Shown: positions 44,378 to 56,095, numbered from the stretch's first letter. The stretch is 64,000 nucleotides of DNA from Agrypnia vestita (GCA_016648135.1 JADDOH010023089.1:1-64000); one strand, 5' to 3'. Program-made: numbers and translations. The notes: generated by a model not told the origin, from the sequence alone.

Positions 44378-44614
44378 TTGGAAAAAAAGTTTGCTATTTT
44401 TTTGAGTAGAATTTCACGAAGAGCATTTCCTACGCTAACAATTACGCAATCTGATGATAGCCGCAAAAGATTTTCTTTGATAGTGCCAGAAGAAAGTCAA
44501 TTTCCTTGTGTTAGGTGCCAAGATGAGTGTGAGGTGACAGGACCGCCGAGAGGAACACATATGTTTAAGGCCCCAGAGATTTTGTGTTTAGGGATAAAAC
44601 AAAACTCTTTTTAA
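44378..44614 (+). other. open stretch, unidentified
   Basis: The + frame reads RAFPTLTITQSDDSRKR, then FPCVRCQDECEVTGPPRG and ends KAPEILCLGIKQNSF. The composition is less biased than neighbours and it has a CxxCxxxC pattern, so it may be a decayed transposon protein. I do not recognise it and there is no convincing start. Confidence 0.25.
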
Positions 44615-46870
44615 TACTCCCTTTATATTAATTCGTGGCGCCTGCTTGCTTGCTTGCCGGCTTGCCGTCAAAAAAAACTTTGGATCGATTTTTGACCCTT
44701 TTCCCGTGATCCAATCGAGCTGAAACTTGGCAAGTAGACTCGTGGCGACGATCAAGAAGATCTATCAAATTTTCGTTAAAAAAATTAATAATTAACTATA
44801 ATTATACTAATAATTTCGGATTTTTATAAATTTTATTGGTTTTTTCAAATTGGAATCATTAGAAAAGTTTGATTAGCAAAGGCGGCCCGATAACGTAGCG
44901 GAATATCTTCTAAATTTGAATTACTCCGTCGGTATATATAGTAGGTACTTCACTACGAATGTCGAAAATCTAAATTGACTGACAAATGTTTTTAGAATTT
45001 AATCTTCAAAGCATGAAGTGTCTTATCAAAGCTCAAAACATCTGACATTTTAGAAATATATTAAATTACTGTAAGTTTAGTGTTATGTTATATGTTTTAA
45101 TTCGTCTTTAATTGTTATTATATTTTACAAAGAAAGGGAGTACAATAAAAACTTGGTTTTTATGGGTTACTTTTTTACTTCCCTTCTTTTAACTCGTGGC
45201 GTCTGCTTGCTTGTTTTCTTGACGAAAAAACTTTGGATCGATTTTTAACCCTTTTCTCGTGATCCAATCGAGCTGAAACTTTGCAAGCAGACTTGTGGCT
45301 ACGATCAAAAAGATCTATCAAATTTTCGTTAAAAAATAATAATAATTATAGTATAATTTTGGAATTTTTCAAATTTTTAATGTTTTTTTCATAAAACTTA
45401 CTAAGTTGTATGAAAATATTTCAACAGGTCTGGTAGACACTAAACCTGATTATAGTATAATTTTGGATTTTTGGAATTTTTTTATTACTCCATTTCGTAG
45501 CGTCGCCCGGCCGAAGCCCAACGCGTACGTTAAGCGCCAAACACGTTTCCACTAGTAAATGAGAAAGGGAGTGTAATAAAAACTTGGTTTTTATGGGTTA
45601 CTTTTTTTTACTTCCTTTCTTTTAACTCGTGGCGTCTACTTGCTTGTTTGCTTGACGAAAAAACTTTGGATCGATTTTTAACCCTTTTCCCGTGATCCAA
45701 TCGAGTTGAAACTTTGCAAGTAGACTCGTAGCGACGATCAAGAAGATCTATCAAATTTTCGTTAAAAAATTAATAATTATTGTATAATTTTGGATTTTTA
45801 GAAATTTTAATGTTTTTTCAAATTGGAATCATTACAAAAGTTTGATTACTACCAACGGCGGTCTGATAACGTCACAGAATATTTAAAATTTGAATTACTC
45901 CGTCGGTAGGTATAATAGGTACTTCACTACGAATTTCGAAAATTTATGACAATTGGTTCACAGATGACAGCACACTTCGGTTTTTTTGGGAAGAAATCAA
46001 ATATATAGATATTTCTCTAGACATGTTTCATTTTCAGTCAATCAATTATATAATTACATGATGGTTAACTTAATTTACTAAGAAACGGAGTAAAATAAAA
46101 ACTTGTTTTTTATTGGCTAGTTTTTTACTCCCTTTGTATTAAACTCGTGGCGTCTGCTTGCTTGAAAAAAACTTTGGATCGATTTTTAACCCCTTTCCCG
46201 TGATCCAATCGAGCTGAAACTTTGCAAGCAGACTCGTGGCGACGATCAAAAAGATCTATCAAATTTTCGTAAAAAAAAATTAATAAATTTTTGGATTTTT
46301 CAAATTTTTATGGTTTTTTTCATACGACTTACTAAGTTGTATGAAAATATTTCAACGCGTCTGGTAGACACGGAACCTGATTATAGTATAATTTTGGAAT
46401 TTTTTTATTATTCCCTTTCGTAGCGTCGCTCGACCGAAGCCCAAAGCGTAGGTTAAGCGCCAAACCAGTTTCCACTAGTAAATGAGAAAGGGAGTATAAT
46501 AAAAACTTGGTTTTTATGGGTTACTTTTTTACTCCCTTTCTTTTAATTCGTATCGTCTGCGGTTTGTTGTCTGCCGGAAAACTTTGGATCGATTTTTAAC
46601 CCCTTTCCCGTGATCCAATCGAGCTGAAACTTTGCAGACAGACTCATGGCGACGATAAAAATGATCTAACAAAATTTCGTTTAAAAATTTGATAATACAT
46701 AGTATAATTTTGGATTTTTCTAAATTTTAGTGTTTTTTTCAAATTGGAATCAATACAAATGAGTAATGACCCCGACACGTTCAGTAGGCACGAAACCTGA
46801 TTCAATGAGAAAGGGAGTACAATAAAAACTTGGTTTTTATAGCTAAGTTTTTTACTAAATTAGGTACTAC
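44615..46870 (+). repeat. tandem array of about five 400-560 bp units
   Basis: Units start at about 44615, 45177, 45600, 46127 and 46528. Each opens with ACTCCCTTTCTTTTAACTCG-like sequence, then GGATCGATTTTTAACCC, TTTCCCGTGATCCAATCGAG, CTGAAACTTTGCAAG, GATCTATCAAATTTTCG, and closes with GAGAAAGGGAGTATAATAAA and ACTTGGTTTTTATGGGTTAC. The opening ACTCCCTTTCT and closing AGAAAGGGAGT are inverted, so each unit resembles a short element with inverted ends. One dispersed inverted copy lies at 31750-32052. Units vary in length through internal indels. Confidence 0.9.
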
Positions 46871-46879
46871 CACCCATTA

Positions 46880-47830
46880 AAATTTGTATGGTTTTGTATA
46901 ATTCATCATAGATGAAAGTAACACTAGGTATCTTTAACATTACTGACACTACAAATGTGCAAATAATTCTCCTCTATTTTCAGAATAACAAGATTATTGA
47001 GTATAACGATAATAAATTAAATAGATGGGAAATTCTTATTTATGTACGTACGCGGAAAATTTCTATGAGAAATATCGAGACATCTGTCAAATGTCAGTAT
47101 TTCTATCTTTATAACGGAAATATTGGCTTTACTTTAATATTTGGACACTGAATTAGGAAGGTAGATATAGGTCTTTTCATATAAGCTTGCAATTGAGTTA
47201 GTGTGCTCATTGATTCGTTAAGTTTACGGATAGGTCTATACGTTGCTAATTTTGTTTTAAAGGGGCTTTAGACTTCCGTGGCAGCGAGCAACAAATTATC
47301 AGACAATTTCCACAAATCATGCACTTTTCCATTACAAGAAAATTCACTAATCCGTAATCTCGGTTCATATGAACACGATATTAGTCTTCTGCCTTTCAGA
47401 TACCGATACAGACTGCCCCGTCATTACTTCATGAAGCAACAAAATGCGCTCGATCCTCCGGAGCGAGCGCATCAAGGCTGACAGCATCGACTTGTACACC
47501 GAAATTATGATCTGTAAATAAATAAATATTATTTAAGTCGTAGTTGAATTTTTTATTATAGTTACTATTAATTTATAATAAGGCGGCACTATACATAAAG
47601 TGTCGCGCCTAGTTAATTTCACCTTTTTAAATATCACGTAAAATGTTTAGTGGGTTTTTTGTTAAAAATTTTTTACCCTTTCGAATTCATGTAAAATATA
47701 AAACATACGATGTTTATTACAATAAGTAGTTAGCAAAAGTGTCAAAGTTATAGAACTGACGCACTTGTAGAAGTAGAACTAGGCGGTCTAGCCGCATGTA
47801 AAGTACTCAGAGTATCGTAGACTCTAAGGA
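46880..47830. other. intergenic DNA, no supported gene
   Basis: AT-rich with a moderately balanced stretch at 47270-47480 that includes CGTGGCAGCGAG, also found at 47848. This could be part of an unrecognised repeat. No coding signal I trust. Confidence 0.45.
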
Positions 47831-47844
47831 ATCGAAAAAAAAAA

Positions 47845-48070
47845 AATCGTGGCAGCGAGCCGGGAAGTGAGCAACGCGAGTAAAGTTAACACGTCACTCG
47901 CGCTGACCACGCTACTGCCATTGCCGCTCCTTTCGCTGGCGGTTCTTTGTGTGGAAGTCAATCGACCGGCAGCGCGAGCGCGAGTGCGTGCTTACATTCT
48001 GCTCTCTCGCTCACTCACTACCGAGCGCTGGAAGGGAAGAGGACGTGCGAGTACTTTGTTTGATTGATTG
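47845..48070. other. isolated GC-rich island, function unknown
   Basis: About 220 bp rich in CG dinucleotides and GCGAG/CTCGC motifs (for example GGCAGCGCGAGCGCGAGTGC). It lies between the divergent SCP and Mlf genes. It could be a remote promoter, part of a repeat, or an exon of an untraced gene; nothing in it decides. Confidence 0.4.
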
Positions 48071-48656
48071 TGAATATTTTCTATATCATGCATTTTTAAA
48101 ACATTCACATAACTTTACATAAACTCAGGAGGCAAAGCGCTGAAGCTGCAATTTATTCGACGTCCTCCATTACTCGAAGTCAGAAGCAGAGATGGGTCGT
48201 TCATGAACGAATTGTTATTTTTGAACTGTTTTGGAAATGAAAAGTTTCATACCCCCCCCTCCCACGACAAATGAATAAAGAGGTGGAAGTCCCATGTGCA
48301 AGCGAAATTAAGTATAGGTACCGGGTACCTAATGTTTTTTAAACATTGATACTGAGCCAGCGCGGCACGTCGATTAGGTCTACACGTTACATGTCTGCAC
48401 GGCAGTATGAATATAGAACTTAAAATACGAAAATATAAATCAAACTAACTTTGATTTATACTTTCTTATTTTAAATATCTTTATGTATAATTGAAATAAA
48501 TATATTTATGCTGTCGCATATTCTGTACGGTTTTTATTTTGCCAAATAAAATAAATTAAGAATTACCCTCCTGCCCTCACGCAGCCCAGCATGGCATTCT
48601 GCCTAATACCCCCTCATCCGCTTAATCAAGCTACGCGGTTTATGGATGCTCCCTAA

Positions 48657-48801
48657 GACCCAGTTGTTTCAAGTTCGATCAAAGTAAGCGGTCGATTAAA
48701 GCATAGATTTTTACGAAAACGGATCGTCTGATTGGTGGAGAACGTAAAAATCTATGCTTTAAAAGAACGCTTACTTTAATCCAACTTGAAACAACCGGCC
48801 C
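48657..48801. mobile_element. Harbinger-type MITE
   Basis: 145 bp; TAA on both sides (48654-48656, 48802-48804); ends GACCCAGTTGTTTCAAGTTC and, complemented, GGGCCGGTTGTTTCAAGTTG. Interior with inverted AAGCATAGATTTTTACG blocks. Sister of 26823-26967. Confidence 0.88.
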
Positions 48802-48804
48802 TAA

Positions 48805-49880
48805 GAAATAAATATTTTTAAAATTTGTGATTGGTTCTATTATCCGATATCTTCTTGAAGACGGTTTAACAACCGGGTACTTAGTTTACATACGAGATAA
48901 ATATTTTCGGAATTGACTCATTTTTATTTTGAGTAGGGCAATCCCTCGAAGTTACGCTGTTGGCGGAACCGATGAAAATCGCTTTAGTCGAAATCGCGTA
49001 CAACTTTGCATATAAATACCTACATATATATATTTTTTCAAATGGGACCAAGGACCAACAAAAACAATAGTTTAGAAGAATTATACATACACACATATTA
49101 AACAAATAAATGTCAAGGCCATGTCGATGGTTTCATAAAACCTAACAAATTCGTTTGACAAAGCCTTATTTTTTCCATGCAGAATTTCTACGTAGCTAGC
49201 TAATAATTTTTATTCCTTCCTTTAAAGCTATAATGCGTTCTTCGGGAATTCCAGCAGCTCAAACTTCCATACCAATTCACAAGTTTTCATTCTGCTATCA
49301 AAATTTTGAATCCTATTATGTTTACATTCCAATGATATCATTTTCCTATTCTTAATACATAGGTGCAGGAGAATCAGATTTTCTTCGTTTGAACGACATT
49401 TTTTTGACATGAACGGCATAAGGGTTTAGTAAACGTATAACAAAACAATCTAAACTTTCTTCGACTGTAGAATCATAATCACAGAATCACACAGTAGGTA
49501 AGAGAAACACTAATAGAAAATAGATATGGGTCGTTCATAAACGTTCAGTTTTCTGTTCATTGTTCCGAACGAATAAACAGTTCAGTTCACTTTGACCAAC
49601 AACCCTTCATTAGCTCAGTTGTCGTAAATTAATTTGGAATTTCTACATCGGTATGGAATGTAAGGAAGCTATTCGTGATAATATGGTAATGTGTGTCATT
49701 TGTTACACATGGTACTGTTAATTGAGATCTGTATCTGATTGTATCGATGATTGGTAACTGAGATATAACTATTGTCTTTTACCGATGATTTCCAAAAATC
49801 AATTACCAACTATCCATACAATCACATATTCTCTTCTAGTGTTGTGTTAGGTCCCCCCAACGTTGACTATCACTTGAGAG
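48805..49880. other. intergenic DNA with ATGGGTCGTTCAT motifs
   Basis: No gene supported. ATGGGTCGTTCATAAACG near 49526 and GATGGGTCGTTCATGAACG near 48190 are two copies of what looks like a hAT-type terminus in the same orientation. I could not match them to right ends. Confidence 0.4.
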
Positions 49881-49881
49881 T

Positions 49882-50815
49882 AAAGGTACAGATACACATG
49901 CTTATTAAGTGGCATGCTAATGAGAATGCCACTAATAAGCATGCCCTAACAACTGTACACACTTGCTCATTACTGGCATGCTTATTAGTGGCATGCTCAT
50001 AAATAAGCATGCCCAAAGCTAACAATCAAACACACATGCTTATTAATGGCATGCTCTTGTCATACAATAGAGACGCTCTCGTTCAAAATGGAAACTTTGC
50101 AAACTGAAATAGAAAATTCAAGTGAACCAATAAATCAAAAAAGTTCTCGAGTTTCCATCCGCACATTTTTGATTTTAGTTTTTATAATTTTTATTGTAAG
50201 ATTTGAATCATTCATGCCTATTAATAAAGTTTCATAAACATTATTTCTCACCATATTATTTTTACACAACGGTGACCGAGTATTCCACAGACATTCGTGA
50301 TTCCTATAATAAGTCACGAAAAGTAATGTTTTATCATCTCCCCAACGCGCCATATTTGTTTCATCTGTCGCGGACTGAGAAGATCGCATTGATGATACTA
50401 GCCGCGAAGCCCGCGAATGACATAAGCATGCTCATAATAAGCAAGCCTGTTCACACATGCTCCAAAGATACCCCTTCTCTATGGTGAATGACAGTGGCAT
50501 GCTCATTACTAGCAATGTGCGTAGGTACACACATGCCACTAATAAGCAAGGCCTAAAGAAGGTCGATACTGCGCATGCTCACGTGCCACTAAATAAGCAT
50601 GTGTATCTGTAGCTTTAAGCCTCAGATACACATGCTTATTTAGTGGCACGTGAGCAGGCGCAGTATCGATCTTCTCTAGGCCTTGCTTATTAGTGGCATG
50701 TGTGTACGCACATTGCTAGTAACGAGCATGCCACTAGCCATACAACCGCCGGTTGATTTATGAGCATGACACTAAGTGGCATGCCACTAATAAGCATGTA
50801 TATCTGTACCTTAAA
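49882..50815. mobile_element. MITE cluster with AAGCATGC/GTGGCATG motifs
   Basis: GGTACAGATACACATGCTTA at 49885 and CATGTGTATCTGTAGC near 50597-50613 form one pair of inverted ends. Immediately after, CTCAGATACACATGCTTATT (50624) and GTATATCTGTACC (to 50812), followed by TTAA, form a second element. Both are full of AATAAGCATGCC and GTGGCATG in both orientations. The family also occurs at 35676-35876. Between 50055 and 50400 the first element carries unrelated, more gene-like DNA. Confidence 0.65.
50091..50198 (+). CDS. possible first exon of a small membrane protein, captured inside a MITE
   Basis: ATG in a favourable context (CAAAATGG) opens METLQTEIENSSEPINQKSS followed by RVSIRTFLILVFIIFI, a hydrophobic segment that could be a signal anchor. 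The frame then meets ATT|GTAAGA, a good donor, at 50199. No second exon was found. It sits between MITE ends, so it may be a captured gene fragment or chance. Confidence 0.3.
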
Positions 50816-50913
50816 TCTCTAGGGGCTCGAAACAGCTCTTCCACCGTCCTTGTTCCGTATTTCATAATAATATTTCATAAGTAAATAATTCAATTTTTAT
50901 AATATATAATATA

Positions 50914-51100
50914 AGAGTAGCTTGTTGGTCTTGTGGTAAGGACTCTCGCCTCGTGATCCAAAGGTCGCGGGTTCAAACCTCACTCCAGACCAGCAAGTTA
51001 GTCCTATTTTCATAGCACAAGCGTTTAGCTTAGTTTGAAAATAGTAAGAATATTGATGTGACACGTATTCCGTGTTCGCATCTCTATTTAAAAAAAAAAA
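50914..51100 (+). repeat. tRNA-derived SINE with intact A and B boxes
   Basis: TTGGTCTTGTGGTAAGGAC (A-box region) and CGCGGGTTCAAACCTCACTC (B-box region) lie about 35 bp apart. A tail (GACCAGCAAGTTAGTCC, ATAGCACAAGC) is shared with 18958-19120 and it ends in an A-run at 51091-51100. This is a SINE and not a functional tRNA, since the 3' part does not form an acceptor stem. Confidence 0.8.
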
Positions 51101-51214
51101 TTAAAAAAATGACTATCGCATTATAAAAAGTGGATTGCTTTCAAAAATGGAATAATATGTGTGTTAATGAATTAAAAAGAGACTACATATAAGGCCGAAA
51201 AATTCACGTTAATT

Positions 51215-51300
51215 TACCAAGCTTTCGTGGCGAAATTGGACAACGCGCCATTCCCGGATAGAGTGGAGGTCCGTTGGCTCGAATCCCAGTAGCGGCTAAA
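51215..51300 (+). repeat. tRNA-like relic (second SINE type or tRNA pseudogene)
   Basis: CGTGGCGAAATTGGACAACG resembles an A-box/D-arm and TTGGCTCGAATCCCAGT a B-box/T-arm, about 35-40 bp apart. The acceptor-stem ends do not pair well. It abuts the LINE remnant at 51330. Confidence 0.4.
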
Positions 51301-51329
51301 ATATTTTTTCGTTAATTTGATTTTTCTGT

Positions 51330-52030
51330 ATGTCTTTTGTATTTATTCGGATCATTTGCTGCTCTTCTCCTTTGGTCCATCAAGTTCAGTATTTCATCTG
51401 TCATCCAACACATTTTTCAGAGCATTTTAAGGTTCTCATTGCAGACATACTGTTTCTTTCTACATTATTTGAGACAGTTTGATTGATGATGTTTCTACGT
51501 TATTTGACACTTGTTGGATCTTTTGATTAAGGCTGTTGACAACAGAATTCTTATAGTATAGAAGTATTCTCAAGTTCGCCATAACAACCCAAAAATGGCA
51601 TATTTTTTTTCATCAATGTATCCATAAAATGGGACCTTTGGTTTTTGATTGCTCTCTTTGCTGTGGTAAAACCTTTTCTTGCAGAAAAAGCCTTAAGTAC
51701 CACCTGTTGAGTTTGACAGAAAATCTTCATTGTCTGAAATGTTTTCAAAAGCTGGACAGCATCAGTTAAAATTTTCTATATTCCATTTTCTTTTCACCGT
51801 TTTTAATTTAAGCTTTATTTCATAAATTAGTAGATTATGGTCTGATCCAATATCGGCACCTGGAAACGTTGTAGCCCTTTTCACACAATTTCGAAATTAA
51901 CCGGTCGGTCGAAATTTAATCAATATGTAGGTAGTCAATTTGATTTCTTATAGGACTTGAAAGGTTTGAGTTATCCTGTGGCGATTTCCATGTGTATAGT
52001 ATTCGTTTCTCATAATTCAGTTAATTAATA
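51330..52030 (-). pseudogene. LINE endonuclease and linker remnant
   Basis: On the - strand: LYTWKSPQ... then RNQIDYLHID (about 51925), PGADIGSDHNLLIYEIKLKL (about 51860-51790; SDH is the catalytic end of the EEP endonuclease), and, after several stops, CWMTDEILNLMDQRRRA near 51420-51360. This is the junction of endonuclease and reverse transcriptase of an RTE-like LINE, possibly the family whose reverse transcriptase lies at 27229-28520. It is inactive. Confidence 0.75.
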
Positions 52031-52639
52031 TTGCAATTCAGTTTCCTTGATTAATTTTTCGTATGTTGTAAAAGTTTAGAATGATTGAAAATACACCTCC
52101 CCCAGCCACCGTGGGTTTTTGGTGTACAAATGAACGATTCAAAATGACCAACTCTAAAACTACCCAGCACTAGAAGATATCGAGCGGCAGTGCTGCACAA
52201 CGAAAAAATCAAGAATCGCGTAACTCCGAGTTCGCGTGTCGGAGATTACTGTATTAACAAAAATATACTGCGGCCCTGAATCATCTAACAAAAATAGTTG
52301 GACTGCTTGAGGATCGATGACCCACGGAATCTGCCACACATTTAAAATCTTTCAAACCCTCGAGTGATCACGACTTTACTCAAATCCTTACTTACATCCC
52401 TGAAATGATTGAGATCAAGCATATTATGCAGCTTGACTCTCGACTCAGACTCTTATACTCGTAAAAGTTGTTAGTTCTTAAAATATTGTGAACTAGGTCA
52501 TCCCCATTATTCTCAAGATAACAAGGTTATTATTTTAGTAACACACTAAATAGACCGGACAAAGTTTCTATGACAACTGTCAATCGTCAAAATTGACAAA
52601 GTGAACAGTTGGGCGTATTATGAACTAAGCAAAGTTGCT

Positions 52640-52905
52640 ATTTCTATATCTTGACAGTTATTGTATAACATGTTAATGCCGCCAATTTTGATGTTTTAAG
52701 TTTGGCAGTTTGAAATTAATGAATTCAATCAATTAGAAAGCTCATTATTCATAGTTGAATGAATAACTTAACGTTTGTTTACGTTTTAGAGTTTTCTGAT
52801 TGATTGAATTAGTTAATTTCAAATCTGTCAAACTTAAAACGTTACTGCGGCGGCATTACAATGTTATACATAACTGTCAAGATACAAATATAGCGGTAAA
52901 AACAC
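52640..52905. repeat. imperfect fold-back, arms about 110 bp
   Basis: ATCTTGACAGTTATTGTATA, TTAATGCCGCC and GTTTTAAGTTTGGCAG on the left are answered in complement by CTGTCAAACTTAAAAC, GGCGGCATTACAATG and ATAACTGTCAAGATAC on the right, with an AT-rich loop of about 50 bp. Ends not defined well enough to assign a superfamily. Confidence 0.8.
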
Positions 52906-53529
52906 GATTGATATGCTTTATTGCAATCCTAATAATAGGTGTGTAAGCATAAATATTCATAAATAAATGTTTATGGCGGTTGCTACTGTAGTCTTCAATT
53001 TTCATGGAGGTCGAGCTCAACCATTACGTTCTTCAGCAGCCTGTCTTTATTTTTGGCAGTCAGTCAAGATCTGTGAGACGTGTAGCTTTACATAACCAGG
53101 CTTTAAAACTAAATTAATTCAATATAGATTTGAAGACAAATTAAGTATTGGACAGTTCACGTAAATAGCCTGCCCACTTTCGCCACTTCAATTCAGTAGA
53201 TAGGTAGGTACATAACTGTATTTAATTTGGCATTGGAACCAAATTGGTCGAATATGCATAATAAATTATATCATAGCAGCAACCGTGCAGCAGCGATAGC
53301 AGAAACTGAGTAGGTACTAATTAGAAGAAATGTTATTTACGAATATAAAATAACAGGTTTGTTATTTTGGTGATACAAAACACTCGAACATGGACAAGAC
53401 GTAGATTTACGACAGTTCGCCATATTCGGCGATTACTACCCTAATACGCAAAAATAATAAATACGTATCTATGTATGCCGTGTAATTACTTAATTGATTT
53501 ACTTTTACGATTTTTGCAATTTTAGATGA

Positions 53530-53705
53530 GACCTTTTTTTAAACGCTTCAGTAGGCCAATAGGCCCAATTACTGAAGTCGTTACGTGACAAAAATACCCA
53601 GGCTTGGGTAAATCACATAGTTATACTGTGATCTCACCGGAAATCAAACCCGCAACCCTCGGTGTGAGAAGCCAGTGTCATGCCCACTGGGCTATGAGGT
53701 AAATG
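53530..53705 (-). repeat. tRNA-derived SINE, - strand
   Basis: On the - strand CATAGCCCAGTGGGCATGAC (A-box region) and GCGGGTTTGATTTCCGG (B-box) are correctly spaced. The downstream GGGCCTATTGGCCTACTG parallels the copy at 25440-25605. Confidence 0.7.
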
Positions 53706-54009
53706 TACAGGGGAATCCGCGGCGGAACGGGGTAGCTAAGCTTTGATTACAATAATATAATAATAAAAATAATAAGTAATAACACCATTATTTGTTAAAA
53801 GATAAGGAAGAGTGCCGCCAAAGGGGCTGGTTACCGCAATCTTGACACAGGGAAAGTCTATGGGAACTATAAACTTTTCTAAAATGATAATTAGGTACTA
53901 TAAAAAATATGTGTTTGAATAAAAAGGGAAATTTCCCATTCTGCCCCACCCCCCGGAGCACAATGGGAAATGAACCAGGGGCACAATGGGATACCAATTA
54001 TTTACAAAG

Positions 54010-54918
54010 TTCTCAGATGATAACACTGTCATCATCATCACTGTAGACTAGCACACGCCATGTGTGCCCATTTTTTACAATGCCATCTTCATTAGACTTG
54101 TAGCATAAATCGTGGCAATACAAGCAGGCTGCGTCTTCTTCTTTCGAGCTTTTTTCAGATTCAGTTACGATTTTTTTTTGTTTCTTTGGCTTAGTTTTCA
54201 TTCATTTGGGTTCGTTTTCTTTTCTTTTAACATCAGTTTTTGTTTCATTTCTTATTTTTTCACTTCCTTGATATTTAATTTTTTTTAATAGATTCTTCAA
54301 ATTCAGTCTTGTAATGTCCTTAAGGGATGTGATTGAAAATTTTGTGTCAACAATGGTACGGGCAGTGGAATCAAACATTCAAGAATTTCGGTGTTTCGAT
54401 GCTTGGCAGAGCATTGACAACGAAAGTAGAAAGATCTTCAAGTGTTTGAAGAGACGACAGAGCGGAGACTGGAGCCGTCAGCGCTTCCTGTATTTTTCTC
54501 TCAGGGTTCTCCTAGGGAATATCTGTTGTTGCTGGAAAAAAGTTATCATCCATGAATATATTAAAGTTAGCTGGCTAGATACCAGTTTTCTCAAAGCCTT
54601 TAATGGCTGTTCTGACGAATGATATATGTCGAAAAAATTTTCCTGGGTGCGACCTGATCCACTTCCTTATTTAATCCTAGTATAGTACAAGCTTAAAGGT
54701 TTCATGAAGGCAACGTCTAATCGCTGTAATTTGTGGGAGCAATGGGGAGAGAAGCACAATAATATTACGTAATTGTCACGAGCTATATCTATTACTGCCA
54801 AATTCTTTGTGTGTGACGTATGAGTAAGAAGTAAGAGGACAGGATGTTCCTTCGTAGCTTTGAAAAACCGGCTGGTTTTAAACAGCCACCTACAAATATA
54901 ATTATTATTGTCAGACAA
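54010..54918 (-). pseudogene. pogo/Tigger-like DDE transposase relic
   Basis: On the - strand, 54918-54667 encodes KATKEHPVLLLLTHTSHTKN then LAVIDIARDNYVILLCFSPH, CSHKLQRLDVAFMKPLS. This matches the pogo/Tigger DDE core (PPH.SH.LQPLDV..FKP). The usual LDGH aspartate is replaced (LLTHTSH), so it is catalytically dead. The region 54300-54013 continues with lysine-rich sequence and a C-terminal cysteine motif, ACLYCHDLCYKS, usual at the end of such insect proteins. Stops and frameshifts separate the pieces. Confidence 0.7.
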
Positions 54919-55091
54919 TTTACATGTGAAAGTAATAAACTGATAATCTAAGTAAGATGAAGAATATTATTGCGGTGAGATTATTAATTATAGGGCTGGA
55001 AAAATTGAGATCTTAGCAATGTCAGGTTTCTATGTTGTTTCTTAGCAATATCTCAACCACATCTATATGGTGATCGGTTTGCCACAATTTG
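54882..55091. repeat. 210-bp duplicated block, copy 1
   Basis: Nearly identical to 58929-59138 (Mlf intron 2), from CAGCCACCTACAAATATAAT to CGGTTTGCCACAATTTG. Differences are only a few bases. This copy adjoins the pogo-like relic and may be its upstream part. Confidence 0.9.
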
Positions 55092-55099
55092 GCTTTGGA

Positions 55100-55947
55100 A
55101 AAACAATGGAATCTTTGTTTTCCCCTGCAAACTTATTTTTAACTTAATCCTTAACCCGTGCAATGCCGGGTATACAAAGCTTGTAATATAATACAATACG
55201 TATTCACATAAGAGATCATTCTATTTCGTATTGGGGCCCAAATTTTTAGTTGTTATTGCCTCCGCTACTTCCCTTCAAACGACTATCGCATTTCATATTG
55301 ATATTGCTGAAAAGGGCCTCGCAGATTGATGTATGCAATCGCTCGAATTGAAAGTATTTGAAGGATTTTTTTTAAATTTGAAAATATCCATTGGACGACT
55401 CGTGGAATTAATTTATTTATAAAGAAAGTAGATTGACTATTAGATGTACCCACGATGTACCTAGATGGCGTGATGTACAGATATTAGATGTAGATGATTG
55501 ATAAGCAGATGATGTTCGTCTTTCGCACACGATTGTTTATCTAAATATTCTATCAAATATCTTAATGTCAACATAATATAAATCGCGAGCAATACGATAT
55601 AATCGCGAGTATAGAGATTATTATGTTATCTATGGTATAGAGCAGTATAGAGAGCAGTGCAATGTTTGCATGTTTTTGTCATTTACTGTCATAGATATCT
55701 AAATATCTACTTCTATCTTTTTCCTCTTGTAGTATCTATGGTTTATGTTTCTCTGCGCTCTGCAGTTTTCTAGATTTTTACTTTTGGTCTATATTCTGTG
55801 TTTTTACTCTCAAAGTTCCTGATTTGTGTGGATTTCGCCTCTATTTGACTTGTCTGTTATAGATTTTTTCGATTTTCTGCGATTTACATTTAAGTATCCA
55901 AGAAGGGCTACCACCGAATCTTCGGAATATTGTTATTCGTTTTAACA
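55100..55947 (+). promoter_or_regulatory. Mlf upstream region and presumed 5' UTR
   Basis: About 850 bp upstream of the Mlf ATG. The distal part has a short hairpin-containing repeat end (AACCCGTGCAATGCCGGGT). The proximal 150 bp is T-rich with no clear TATA. The transcription start cannot be placed from sequence alone. Confidence 0.4.
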
Positions 55948-56000
55948 ATGTCTCTGTTTGGTTCTCTAATGAACGATTTTGACGATGACCCGTTTTTCGG
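55948..56000 (+). CDS. Mlf: Mlf exon 1 (start codon)
   Basis: ATG at 55948 opens MSLFGSLMNDFDDDPFF, ending with GG before GTATGT. This acidic, phenylalanine-rich start is characteristic of insect myeloid leukemia factor. Mlf proteins are small nucleo-cytoplasmic adaptors, known in Drosophila to act with DREF and to stabilise the RUNX factor Lozenge in blood cells. The start was chosen because the family begins exactly here and the phase fits exon 2. Confidence 0.93.
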
Positions 56001-56095
56001 GTATGTTTCTTGAATATGTCAAGATGCGTGTGTTTCGTCGTTTTCGTAATTTTACTAATACTGTGTTAATTTTGAGCGTTATGCTTTATTTTCAG

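Noticed and set aside
47849..48067. Open frame in the GC-rich island
   Set aside because: No ATG start, low-complexity composition and no splice partner; GC content alone can account for it.
50914..50990. Functional tRNA gene
   Set aside because: A and B boxes are present, but there is no pairing acceptor stem and the sequence continues into a tail shared with another copy, ending in an A-run. It is a SINE.
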